From contig MLAV02000028.1 in assembly GCA_001870995.2 (NCBI GenBank), positions 1 through 33,092 on the forward strand: a stretch of 33,092 bases of DNA, given 5' to 3'. A program made the translations under genes and the position numbers. Numbering within the stretch: the stretch's first letter is position 1; every line of letters begins with the position of its first letter. The notes beneath the pieces were generated by a model that had not been told where the DNA came from, did no database searches, and worked only from the letters and a program-made list of their open reading frames with translations. The stretch comes from Chitinophaga sp. CB10 (lineage in GTDB: Bacteria; Bacteroidota; Bacteroidia; Chitinophagales; Chitinophagaceae). This document shows, one piece after another, positions 7,315 through 14,393 of this stretch.

Positions 7315-8457
7315 TTATTTATTAGAAGTTAACAGCGGAATCTTATTTGCCGCCTCAATTTTCCTTTTATTTATGACCTTACCATATATTTCGGTGGTTT
7401 TCAGGTTTTTATGCCCAAGTAACTTAGAAACGGTGTATATATCAGTATTCATGCTAAGCTGCAATGTAGCAAAGCTGTGGCGGGCGCAATGGAAAGTAAT
7501 CTTTTTATTTATCCCGGCTGCACTTATCCATTCCCGTAGTTTTACATTGTGCCATGCGCTATATTGTAGACCTTCAAACACATTGCCATCATCGATACGT
7601 TTTTCTTCAAGCAGTTTTACCGCCTGCTCTGAGATTGGTAATGTTTCCGCGCTTTTTGTCTTCTTTTGAGTGAACTGTATAAACCAACCATCAACTTCAC
7701 TGTATTGAATATTATTCCATCTCAGTGCGTGTATATCAGAAAATCTAAGACCGGTGAGTGCACTGAAAAGAAATGCTTGTTTCAAGATGGGTACGTCACA
7801 TTCTGTATTCATAAGTACTTGCAATTCCTCAAAAATTAGGTATTGCCGATGTGTTTCAGCCGCTCTAATTCCTTTTACTCTTGTTACAGGGTTTTCACGC
7901 AGAAGCTTTTTTATATGCGCTTCTTTCACCGCAGCTTTAACTTTCGTATAATACGAGAGTGCCGTATTCACCGCTAGCTTCCTTTCTTTATTTCCGCGTC
8001 TTGCCTTGGTTGTTAACAGATATTCTTTAAACCGTTCAAGAAACATTTCATTCACTTGGTCCATGATAATGTCTTTACCATTGGAAAAGGCAAGAAGGTG
8101 CTTATATGCACTATCCCAACAACCCTGATTACCTTCGGAATCTTTTTTCGTTTCCATCACTTTTTTGAAAAATTCAATAAAGCTGGTTTTCCCTAATATC
8201 GGGCTGATAAATCCGTGTTGACTACTATTAGCTACAAGTATCTTTTTGGCTTTTATCGTTTCGGCGAGAAGCGTAGTTTGCTTATTATGATCTCGTTCTA
8301 GCTGGGTTCGGGGCTTTTCATAAAGATAAAGGTTCAGAAATTCATACTCCCGTGGCTGATGAGGGCCATAATGATAAGCAAGGTATAAACTCGTTTTACG
8401 AACTTTCGCACTTTCTTCGGAAATAGTACTTCTACGTTTCAGCAGATAAATTTTCAT
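7315..8457 (-). CDS. tyrosine recombinase / integrase (left island)
   Basis: A 380-residue phage-integrase-family protein of the Bacteroidota type, with an N-terminal arm-binding region, a SAM-like core-binding domain (about 90-190) and a C-terminal catalytic domain. The catalytic residues are visible: Arg238 in GLRFSD, the β-hairpin Lys in QKKTK, His323 and Arg326 in HCARHSFA, His349 in LLGHK and nucleophile Tyr358 in TTEIYGK. It appears intact. It is the same length as, and clearly homologous to, the integrase at 17599-18741 (shared ALTGLRFSD, LPISEQA, DIYTVSK), so the two islands carry related recombination modules. Upstream lies a long gene-free block with repeats and hairpins. Confidence 0.9.
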   Translation of the reverse strand: MKIYLLKRRSTISEESAKVRKTSLYLAYHYGPHQPREYEFLNLYLYEKPRTQLERDHNKQTTLLAETIKAKKILVANSSQHGFISPILGKTSFIEFFKKVMETKKDSEGNQGCWDSAYKHLLAFSNGKDIIMDQVNEMFLERFKEYLLTTKARRGNKERKLAVNTALSYYTKVKAAVKEAHIKKLLRENPVTRVKGIRAAETHRQYLIFEELQVLMNTECDVPILKQAFLFSALTGLRFSDIHALRWNNIQYSEVDGWFIQFTQKKTKSAETLPISEQAVKLLEEKRIDDGNVFEGLQYSAWHNVKLREWISAAGINKKITFHCARHSFATLQLSMNTDIYTVSKLLGHKNLKTTEIYGKVINKRKIEAANKIPLLTSNK

Positions 8458-8618
8458 GTTTAATCGTTTTTCTGGTTACGTATTATAACACGACTTTCAG
8501 CTGACTTTTTCATTCAAACAACATGAGATGCATTCCATGCACAGGTTTCAATGGTAACCACACTTCCGAGGCAGAAGAAGTAATCACGAGAATACAAAAG
8601 AAAAGGATGCATTTAAAT

Positions 8619-8735
8619 TTACTGTTGCATTATGCAATTATTCGATTCTAACTGCTTTCTGGTATCATTCATCCGAAAATCTATTTCAAACGAAAAAACA
8701 GTGGTTTACGAAAGTAAAAAACAGCATTCTATATT
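8619..8735 (+). repeat. imperfect direct repeat, copy A
   Basis: Shares TTACTGTTGCAT, TATCATTCATCC, AAAATCT and AAAAAACAGCAT with copy B at 9131-9247, in the same order and at nearly the same spacing. The parts between these blocks have diverged, so this is an old duplication or a set of conserved sites. Confidence 0.65.
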
Positions 8736-8889
8736 ATGCTGCGAATCATGAGTGCATAGATGTAGTGAATCGACAAAGAGAGAAGGTTAACTTTATGTCG
8801 GCAGCCATATCAACAAAAAAAAATCGAGTGTACGCTTGTTTTTCTCACTTTTTTTTCGTTTTTTTTTATTTTAAAGTCTAAAAAGAGTC

Positions 8890-8919
8890 ATAAATAAGAA
8901 TACAAGTATTCTTATTTAT
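8890..8919. repeat. perfect 14-bp inverted repeat
   Basis: ATAAATAAGAATAC and its reverse complement are separated only by AA. As DNA it is a near-continuous palindrome (operator- or nick-site-like); as RNA the loop is too tight for a full stem, so the ends would fray. Confidence 0.6.
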
Positions 8920-8925
8920 TCCTGA

Positions 8926-8970
8926 GAGGGAAACAAGTATAGCTACGCTATCCTCATTTCCCTCTTTTTT
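8926..8970 (+). terminator. two-tier hairpin followed by T6
   Basis: GAGGGAAA (8926-8933) pairs with TTTCCCTC (8957-8964). Inside is a second stem, ATAGC/GCTAT around TAC (8939-8951). Six T follow, so it looks like a plus-strand intrinsic terminator, but no plus-strand gene precedes it within the block. Confidence 0.5.
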
Positions 8971-9012
8971 ATTATTAGTATACACTATATAAGTAGTTGT
9001 AAAAAGAAGAAG

Positions 9013-9053
9013 AGGAATGAAGTATGAACACGAAGTGTGAATACTTTATTCCT
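9013..9053. ncRNA. long hairpin with tandem G-A mismatches, possible structured RNA element
   Basis: AGGAATGAAGTAT pairs with ATACTTTATTCCT (13 positions, one G-U). Then come opposed GA/GA dinucleotides, then ACAC/GTGT closed by a GAA loop. Tandem G-A pairs within a stem are common in structured RNAs, so the hairpin may act as RNA, but a DNA-level role is equally possible. Confidence 0.35.
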
Positions 9054-9130
9054 TAGCATCAACAAAAAAAATTTCCGCTATACGCTTTTTCGTTAGAACA
9101 CATCTGATGCAAAACAGAAAATGTCAATTC

Positions 9131-9247
9131 TTACTGTTGCATAACGCATTTTTTTGATTTCGAATACGTTTCCGCTATCATTCATCCAAAAATCTGTTTG
9201 AAGCGAAAAAAACGTGTTGACATCTGCAAAAAACAGCATCCAGTATT
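9131..9247 (+). repeat. imperfect direct repeat, copy B
   Basis: Partner of copy A at 8619-8735, about 510 bases away. It ends shortly before the 3' end of the XRE gene. Confidence 0.65.
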
Positions 9248-9276
9248 CGAGGGGGGAAACTCATTTTACATTTGAA

Positions 9277-9507
9277 TCAGAATTTAAAGTTCAGAAGCTC
9301 CTGGGGGGCTATTTCCAGCGCCTTCGACAAAGCTAATAACGTAGAAATCGTTGTATTCACCTTCCCTGTCTCAATCCTATACACTTGCATCACTTCTATG
9401 TTAGCATGGGCAGCAACCGTCTCCCTCGACAACTTTTTTGAGTTGCGAAGCTGCTTTACATGCTTGCCGAAAGCGTCAATGTATGCCTGATTTCTGACGT
9501 TGCCCAC
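9277..9507 (-). CDS. XRE-family HTH transcriptional regulator
   Basis: A 76-residue single-domain Cro/C1-type protein: FGKHVKQLRNSKKLSRETVAAHANIEVMQVYRIETGKVNTTISTLLALSKALEIAPQELL. The start is GTG 9507; no better ATG lies upstream in frame. It lies between the repeat block and a plus-strand lipoprotein gene. An inverted repeat TCACATAT/ATATGTGA (9529-9562) lies directly upstream and is a likely operator. It may repress the island's integrase or the divergent gene. Confidence 0.85.
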   Translation of the reverse strand: MGNVRNQAYIDAFGKHVKQLRNSKKLSRETVAAHANIEVMQVYRIETGKVNTTISTLLALSKALEIAPQELLNFKF

Positions 9508-9528
9508 GACAACGAAGTTGCCGTTATA

Positions 9529-9562
9529 TCACATATGCCACCATAACATATATGATATGTGA
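9529..9562. promoter_or_regulatory. inverted repeat upstream of the XRE gene
   Basis: TCACATAT (9529-9536) and ATATGTGA (9555-9562) are perfect inverted copies with an 18-base spacer, in the divergent region between the XRE gene and the lipoprotein gene. CTGACGTTG also occurs twice nearby (about 9494 and 9576). A probable binding site for the XRE protein. Confidence 0.45.
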
Positions 9563-9632
9563 CTAAATTTAAACCTGACGTTGTCAAACTGGTAATTTCA
9601 GTGGAGATTTAATACTCTAACAATTGATAATC

Positions 9633-10247
9633 ATGCAAAAAATAGATTTACGTACTTTCATAACTGTTAGTTCAATGCTACTATCGGTAGTGATATTTTT
9701 TTTTGGATGTGAGGCTACATCTTCCGAAGTAGAATCAAAAGATTTCAGCTTGTTGTCCCAAAAGGCTGATGATTTTTTTGTTTTAACCAGCAGCCTGGAT
9801 GATAAAAAGCAGCCTAGGACCATTATATACTTATTTAGTGGTAGAATTCAAAACAATACGCCCAACATTATTGCACATGGCGTATTGACAATGTCAACCT
9901 ACCTCAAACTCGAAAACGGCACCATAATAACCGAAAAAGAAGTTAATAGAAATTTATTCGGCGGTATTTTATCAATTGCATCATTTCGAAATCTTAAACC
10001 ACGGGAAAACTACGATATTCAGAAACTGGAGTCAATATCAATTCCCGTGGAATATGCAGCATATCCTGTAAAGGATGTAGTTATTAAATATTCATTGGAA
10101 ACTGAAGACCAAATCAATCAGATTTCAGAGAAAAAGGTGATAAAATCTATCAGCGTAATTGACAAATGGAGGAAAGCTGTGGATAAAGTTAATAGCGGCA
10201 AAATAGATGCGGATGACTATAGCTTTCCAGGCAGTGTAATAAGATAA
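9633..10247 (+). CDS. predicted lipoprotein of unknown function
   Basis: A 204-residue protein from ATG 9633; TTG 9624 adds only three residues. It has a hydrophobic N-terminal segment ending in IFFFGC (Cys26), a lipobox-like signal. The rest is soluble and mixed α/β with no recognised domain; it ends in a lysine-rich part and DDYSFPGSVIR. It stands alone on the plus strand, divergent from the XRE gene, and is followed by 146 bases without a gene. Likely surface- or periplasm-anchored cargo of the island. Confidence 0.6.
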   Translation: MQKIDLRTFITVSSMLLSVVIFFFGCEATSSEVESKDFSLLSQKADDFFVLTSSLDDKKQPRTIIYLFSGRIQNNTPNIIAHGVLTMSTYLKLENGTIITEKEVNRNLFGGILSIASFRNLKPRENYDIQKLESISIPVEYAAYPVKDVVIKYSLETEDQINQISEKKVIKSISVIDKWRKAVDKVNSGKIDADDYSFPGSVIR

Positions 10248-10393
10248 CTTAATCTAAAAACTCTCTAATTGCTTCACACCCCGCACCTCTATAAATCTGT
10301 AAATCCGAATAAAATTTGTTATAAATAATACTTAACTGTTGTTCTATTGCATTACTGGCAGGACATTTACACCCATAACAATCTCAATTTGAT

Positions 10394-10669
10394 ATGAAAA
10401 AAACCAAAAATGTCCTGTCAATTATTCACAGTAGGTTAACGAAGCATCCAATTAATTTCCGAGAAAGAGTGTGTAAGGAGTGTGGATGGAGTATACCCAC
10501 GTTCTATCGCAAATTACGGCTGAGAGATATTCCTAATCAGGAATCCCCTTTTTCAATAATCTCAGCACTTACTAATGCTGAAAAAGATAAAATAGTTCAG
10601 GTTCTTGAACAGGAACAGCAAGACCTTCAAAGGTATCTCACTCGTATTAGGAAACGCCAAAAAATTTAA
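10394..10669 (+). CDS. small basic protein of unknown function
   Basis: A 91-residue protein: MKKTKNVLSIIHSRL ... CKECGWSIPTFYRKLRLRD ... AEKDKIVQVLEQEQQDLQRYLTRIRKRQKI. The part WSIPTFYRKLR looks like a DNA-recognition helix and the C-terminus is a charged, probably coiled helix, so a small DNA-binding regulator is plausible. The next gene starts 8 bases later on the same strand, so they form a two-gene unit. Confidence 0.5.
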   Translation: MKKTKNVLSIIHSRLTKHPINFRERVCKECGWSIPTFYRKLRLRDIPNQESPFSIISALTNAEKDKIVQVLEQEQQDLQRYLTRIRKRQKI

Positions 10670-10677
10670 TCTTAACA

Positions 10678-10929
10678 ATGCAAAACGATCCGCACTTCAA
10701 TACGATTGAGATTTTCATCGATTTGTATGAATCACCGGAAAAAGTCCAGGTATTAATGTGGGAGCTGTTATCAGCAGGGATGTGTAGCGAATATGCAGAC
10801 GATTGGGATAAAAACAAACGGGCGGATATGCTGATGTTGTATGAGCAAGTCTGTAGCTTTTCGTACGCCATTTTTGATTTATCTACACCCATGCTTGAGT
10901 TGATGAAAAATTTCAAACCCACTAAATAA
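10678..10929 (+). CDS. small acidic protein of unknown function
   Basis: An 83-residue protein, MQNDPHFNTIEIFIDLYESPEKVQVLMWELLSAG ... MLELMKNFKPTK, with no recognised motif. It starts 8 bases after the basic 91-residue protein. A basic/acidic small-protein pair is a common toxin-antitoxin-like or regulator-partner layout, but neither protein matches a family I know. Confidence 0.45.
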   Translation: MQNDPHFNTIEIFIDLYESPEKVQVLMWELLSAGMCSEYADDWDKNKRADMLMLYEQVCSFSYAIFDLSTPMLELMKNFKPTK

Positions 10930-11046
10930 ATCACGTTGAATAACTTGTATCCGGGATAATGGGCATGTAAAAAGATACAATCCTGAAAATCAGCGTTGCG
11001 ATCTGCGATAATACATATACCTCTTTCCTTGGCAGTGTGTACATCT

Positions 11047-11394
11047 TCACTGTAGTAACCCTTGCTTATCGAACAAGTGTTTTTTCCCTTTCCGTATACT
11101 CTTAATTTTTCCTGCCTTCAGCCATCTGCGAAGCGTAAGCGGGGTAATGTTTAATAGCTGTGCTGCTTCATTCAGGTTCAACAAGGGCTTATCTGCTATT
11201 GTCACGTAATTGATCACCGGCATTGGTTGTGCACTTACGTGATGTATAGCAGATTTCAGCTTTTGCTCCCGCTTTGTCTGTTTATATGCTATTCTATTGC
11301 AAGTATGGGAGCAATACCGGGTAAGCATCGTTTTAGCTATAAATTCCTGTTGACAATGCTGGCAAACCTTATTCAGTCGGATATTACTGCTCAT
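11047..11394 (-). CDS. zinc-ribbon plus MerR-like HTH protein (short paralogue)
   Basis: A 115-residue protein with an N-terminal four-Cys zinc ribbon (Cys11, Cys14, Cys28, Cys32) and a winged HTH (LLNLNEAAQLLNITPLTLRRWLKAGKIKSIRKGKKHLF). The zinc ribbon has the same Cys spacing as the 183-residue protein at 18762-19313, and both begin MSS.I...., so they are paralogues. This copy lacks the second DNA-binding domain of the longer one: it ends at DKQGLLQ, where the other continues IDKLFEQP. Its start lies about 250 bases from the left attachment repeat, almost the same distance as the longer paralogue from the right repeat. Probably a recombination-directionality or element regulator. Confidence 0.7.
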   Translation of the reverse strand: MSSNIRLNKVCQHCQQEFIAKTMLTRYCSHTCNRIAYKQTKREQKLKSAIHHVSAQPMPVINYVTIADKPLLNLNEAAQLLNITPLTLRRWLKAGKIKSIRKGKKHLFDKQGLLQ

Positions 11395-11435
11395 GATAAT
11401 TACGATTTTTGGTTACTAATAAGAAGGAGCTGAAC

Positions 11436-11485
11436 GTATCATTGCGTATCATACTGTATCATTGAGTATCATTACGTATCACTCT
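11436..11485 (+). repeat. five tandem 10-bp repeats (GTATCATTnn), exactly phased
   Basis: GTATC occurs at 11436, 11446, 11456, 11466 and 11476, always 10 bases apart; four copies continue AT and the last reads AC. Same-face phasing upstream of a DNA-binding protein gene indicates a cooperative binding array, for the zinc-ribbon/HTH protein or for a recombinase. Confidence 0.8.
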
Positions 11486-11644
11486 CCCTCTGAATTCATG
11501 TCACGAATTCCCTAACTTTTCCATTAGTAACCAACATCACAACTAAAAAACGCTAATAAAAGGCAAAGAAAGCATAACTATGAGCAAGTAAAACTCACTA
11601 CCATAGCACAAAAAGCAAGAAAAAGCTCATTAAAGGAAACGTGA

Positions 11645-11662
11645 TTACTTCCCGATACAAAA
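11645..11662. repeat. left attachment repeat (mnmE 3'-end copy)
   Basis: TTACTTCCCGATACAAAA differs by one base from the mnmE 3' end at 19551-19568. TTACTT (11645-11650) and AAGTAA (11662-11667) form an inverted pair around 11 bases, the layout of tyrosine-recombinase core sites. CTTACTAAA, also present in mnmE, recurs at 11672. Confidence 0.8.
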
Positions 11663-11722
11663 AGTAACTAACTTACTAAAAGGCTTTATTTACAAGGCTT
11701 TACACAAATACAATACTTTCAA

Positions 11723-11739
11723 GGTACAAATAAGGTACA
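11723..11739 (+). repeat. paired GGTACA sites, left end
   Basis: GGTACA at 11723 and 11734, 11 bases apart, flanked by similar A-rich sequence. A pair with the same 11-base spacing lies near the other end (19408, 19419). Probable integrase arm-type sites. Confidence 0.55.
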
Positions 11740-11822
11740 ATACCTTTCAGGAAATTCACTTTTGAGGTGTTAAACGGCTTTACTTTCCAGTTCGGGAAAT
11801 AGGAAACTTTCCGTTCAGTATT

Positions 11823-12410
11823 TCAGCTTATCAAAGCCCGTTCAATTTCGTGGTATGGTATGCTTTCGGCTCTTTGTATTTGCTGGGTAAATTTCAAATA
11901 CTTTTTAGTTGGCTTTCCTGCATATTGTTTTTTAAAGTGCTTTTTGTAAATCTGTTCAAACAGTTGGTCGGTTCGGAAATATAACCCCAGCGTTTTATCT
12001 AACTGCCTGTACTTTTTACTTTGGGTTTGCTTTTCGTACATACAACCCCTGAACGCTGAACGGTGGTAAAAATAGGTGTCGGCTAAATACAGCTTTCGGC
12101 AACGCTTACCAGTATGGGGGCAAACGAAATACCAAACAACCCCTTTGCCTAAATTGGAAGGGGCTGAAATAAGTTGCACCCTGTAATTTATCGGGGCTTC
12201 GTTGCATTTGTAATCCAGTTCAAGGTAAGGGCTTTCGGGCTGGGTGTTTACCCGTATTGAAATACTGCCTGTTTTGTTTCCGTTCCTGCTCCAAGTAATT
12301 GTACCGCTTTGCCATTGGTTCGGCTTTAAATAACCGTGCTTTGTCAAAAAGGAAATACTAACTGTTTTTAAGTCATCGTACAAGGTCGGGAAAGTGTGGG
12401 GCTTTGGCAT
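11823..12410 (-). CDS. element protein with degenerate zinc-ribbon, unknown function
   Basis: A 195-residue protein whose middle, WYFVCPHTGKRCRKLYLADTYFYHRSAFRGCMYEKQTQS, resembles a zinc-ribbon segment found in small proteins of prophages and mobile elements (CPxCGRRCRKLYLP ... CRxCxxLxYxSQ), but two of the expected Cys are lost. The N-terminal 100 residues look like a β-rich domain. It is the last gene of the element's operon, 44 bases after the preceding gene, and the gene nearest the left end. Confidence 0.55.
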   Translation of the reverse strand: MPKPHTFPTLYDDLKTVSISFLTKHGYLKPNQWQSGTITWSRNGNKTGSISIRVNTQPESPYLELDYKCNEAPINYRVQLISAPSNLGKGVVWYFVCPHTGKRCRKLYLADTYFYHRSAFRGCMYEKQTQSKKYRQLDKTLGLYFRTDQLFEQIYKKHFKKQYAGKPTKKYLKFTQQIQRAESIPYHEIERALIS

Positions 12411-12454
12411 CTGAAATTTATTTTGAGAAATTGAAACCTAAATCAGTAAAGAAC

Positions 12455-13048
12455 TTACCATTTAAACCCGTTGTTTTCAGGTTCGCTTTCGGGTTCGCCC
12501 AGCTTATGGGTAACGCTTTCAACCTTTGGCAATACATAGGGAATAAGTTTGCAAAGTATGTTCAGCCGTTGCACGGGTTCAAGTTCTTTGAGGGTGTCGG
12601 GTAGCTGTTCAAGTTCCTTTTGCATTAACTCTTTGAGGGTGTCCCGTATGTTTCCAGTCAAAGGCTTGTTATACTCAACCTGTGGTTTATCATTTTTCAG
12701 CCTTTCGGTTTGGCTCTTTAGTAAGTCCTTTATTTCGGTTAAGTCTATTTCCTCAAATTCTGTAAACCTTACATACTTGTAAACCCATTCGTAAACAAAT
12801 AGCCTTTGGGCTGTATTCAGGTTCGCTTTTTCGGTAACGGTTGCAAATTCCTGAACTGCTTTTAACGGGGTTTCGTGCTGTTCGGTGAAAATGTTTACTG
12901 CCTTATCAAATAACTGTAAGGGTGTTTCAGGGTTTTCAAAGTTGCCCTGCTTCAATACTTCGCAAAGCATTTCAAAGGCATACCCGTTCCAATGTTCGTT
13001 TTCTGTCTTAAAGTAGCTTTCAAGGCTTTCAATTTCTTTTGTTTTCAT
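12455..13048 (-). CDS. element protein of unknown function, C-terminus resembling small-terminase-type proteins
   Basis: A 197-residue, mostly helical acidic protein. The C-terminal part (IRDTLKELMQKELEQLPDT ... LNILCKLIPYVLPKVESV) follows a pattern I associate with small terminase or DNA-packaging-type proteins of Bacteroidota phages that end in LPYxLPKLQ. This is a weak resemblance from memory. If correct, it would hint that the element redirects phage packaging. The start is 1 base from the primase-like gene's stop, so they are translationally linked. Confidence 0.5.
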   Translation of the reverse strand: MKTKEIESLESYFKTENEHWNGYAFEMLCEVLKQGNFENPETPLQLFDKAVNIFTEQHETPLKAVQEFATVTEKANLNTAQRLFVYEWVYKYVRFTEFEEIDLTEIKDLLKSQTERLKNDKPQVEYNKPLTGNIRDTLKELMQKELEQLPDTLKELEPVQRLNILCKLIPYVLPKVESVTHKLGEPESEPENNGFKW

Positions 13049-13049
13049 A

Positions 13050-14324
13050 TCAATTCAAATTTGTGGTTAATACTTGTTTCAATTCCTGTAATCGGTTCAG
13101 GTAGGGCAAAAAGGTTCGTTTGCCGTTGTTCGCTTTCACGGTTGCAAAGTGGCTTTCAATGAATAGGGAACAGTTGGTTATTGTGCTGCACTTGTTCAGT
13201 TTTACGGGTTGGGTTGGTAGTGCAATTCCTGCAAAGTAGTTTTCAAGTTCGTTAATATCCTGCTCCCAGCTTTCGGGCTTTGGTTGTTCGGGCTTGCTGA
13301 AATAGTAAACAGGTTCGGGCTGCTCCAATGGTTTCACCTCAACCAACGGCTGAACGGCTGGGGGTGGTTCGGTGGCTTCGGGTTCAGGTAGGGCAAAGGC
13401 TTTGTAATCGTATTTTATTAAATAGTCTGCAAGGTCAAACCCTTGTTTCCTTTCTGCTTCGGTGGCTTTGCGTTCCAGTAAATCGGAAACGGTGAACGTG
13501 GCAAGGTGTGAAAGTTCTTTTGCCTTGCTGCTCCATTTGTCAAACCCGTTGAGGTCGGGAAATAGTGTAACAGTTCGCCCCTTTAGTATGCTGCACTTTT
13601 CAGCGTTCAGGTTGGTAAGGCTGCCAACGGCAACCCAAATAAACTGGGGCAAATAAACGCTGGCAATTACAGCCGTTTTTTCGCTTTCAACTATGGCAAG
13701 GGGTTTTGTTTTATCAATTAGTAAGTGTTCACCAAACAAACATTGCCTTAACTCAAATTCAGGCTGTTTAAGGGCTTTATGTACCCAGTTAATATGGTTG
13801 AATGGTTCTTTTACTCTTTTGCCTGTGGTGGGGTTGTAAAGCATTATTTTACCCGTTCTTACTTTGCCCTGTGTATCTATTTGCCAAAATACCGTTGCAC
13901 CGTTCCAATGTTTTGAGGTGGCAATGAAATAACGGCTTACCAGTTGGCTGGCAACCTCAACCCCGAACAGGTTAATAAGGAACTGTACAAAGTGGTTCGT
14001 TTCGTGTGCTTTCAGGCTGGCTTTAAATACCTCAACGGGAATGAATGAAACGGGCTTTGGTTGAGGTGTAACAGGTCGGGGCTTGTATGCTTTGGGCTGG
14101 GGTGTATCAAATGAAATATTGTTATCCTGAAAATACTGTTTCGGGGTGTAATGGTGTCCGCAATTACTTTCACGGTTGCACCTGCCAACGGTGGGGTGTA
14201 TGTGTTCGCCTGTTTCCGTGTCAATGTAAAGCGAAAAGGTTTTATCCCTTTGCTGGCAACTGGGGCAACGGTAACGGGTATTCATTCCCTTGTATGGTTC
14301 TAATATGTATCGGTGTTCACTCAT
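13050..14324 (-). CDS. primase-like protein with zinc ribbon and Toprim-type domain
   Basis: A 424-residue protein. The N-terminus carries a zinc-binding region (YRCPSCQQRDKTFSLYID ... GRCNRESNCGHHYTP), like the CHC2 domain of DnaG primases. The centre has a Toprim-like pair: LAIVESEKTAVIAS (catalytic-type Glu, about residue 216) and VTLFPDLNGFDKW (acidic residue). After about residue 320 comes a Pro/Glu/Gln-rich linker and a non-conserved tail. Proteins of this layout are common in Bacteroidota mobile elements next to RepA-like ATPases and probably serve replication of the excised element. The upstream spacer holds the 9-bp repeats. Confidence 0.7.
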   Translation of the reverse strand: MSEHRYILEPYKGMNTRYRCPSCQQRDKTFSLYIDTETGEHIHPTVGRCNRESNCGHHYTPKQYFQDNNISFDTPQPKAYKPRPVTPQPKPVSFIPVEVFKASLKAHETNHFVQFLINLFGVEVASQLVSRYFIATSKHWNGATVFWQIDTQGKVRTGKIMLYNPTTGKRVKEPFNHINWVHKALKQPEFELRQCLFGEHLLIDKTKPLAIVESEKTAVIASVYLPQFIWVAVGSLTNLNAEKCSILKGRTVTLFPDLNGFDKWSSKAKELSHLATFTVSDLLERKATEAERKQGFDLADYLIKYDYKAFALPEPEATEPPPAVQPLVEVKPLEQPEPVYYFSKPEQPKPESWEQDINELENYFAGIALPTQPVKLNKCSTITNCSLFIESHFATVKANNGKRTFLPYLNRLQELKQVLTTNLN

Positions 14325-14340
14325 TTTTAACCTTTTAGCT

Positions 14341-14393
14341 GTAACAGGTGTAACAGGTGTAACAGGTGTTACAGGTGTTACACCTGTTACAGC
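14341..14393 (+). repeat. 9-bp iteron-like array with palindromic end
   Basis: GTAACAGGT three times (14341-14367), then GTTACAGGT (14368-14376), GTTACACCT (14377-14385) and GTTACAGC. The end forms the palindrome ACAGGTGT-T-ACACCTGT. The array occupies the spacer between the RepA-like ATPase and primase-like genes and runs over the ATPase stop codon, a typical setting for a replication origin of a small element. Confidence 0.8.

Larger units (their letters stand above)
8458..9276. other. 819-base gene-free block with direct repeats and hairpins
   Basis: No convincing coding frame on either strand. The block is AT-rich and structured: an imperfect direct repeat of about 117 bases at both ends, a second short repeat pair (ATCAACAAAAAAAA ... 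TACGCTT) inside it, and three successive hairpins in the centre (8890-9053). It lies just upstream of the integrase gene and downstream of the XRE gene, so it could hold integrase arm sites, an attachment or transfer site, or a structured RNA. Confidence 0.5.
4242..11644. mobile_element. left accessory island with its own int/xis; left boundary not found
   Basis: AT-rich block carrying an integrase and excisionase (6989-8457), the peptidase/deaminase operon, an XRE regulator, a lipoprotein, two small unknown genes and a zinc-ribbon/HTH gene near the right end. The right limit is taken as the 18-bp mnmE-like repeat at 11645-11662. I could not find a third copy of that repeat to the left, so the left end may be near 4040-4240, further left, or outside the window, and the block may be composite. 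Confidence 0.4.
11395..11822. other. gene-free junction between the two islands
   Basis: 428 bases without a gene. It contains the five-copy 10-bp array (11436-11485), an A-rich stretch, the 18-bp mnmE-type repeat (11645-11662), a 20-base sequence repeated near the other end of the element (11684-11703) and a pair of GGTACA sites (11723-11739). Confidence 0.6.

Noticed and set aside
7238..7669. 143-codon plus-strand frame antisense to the left integrase
   Set aside because: The opposite strand has a complete catalytic integrase; this frame has no domain and starts inside the Xis gene.
14341..14393. CRISPR array
   Set aside because: The units are 9 bases with no spacers and no cas genes lie in the window.
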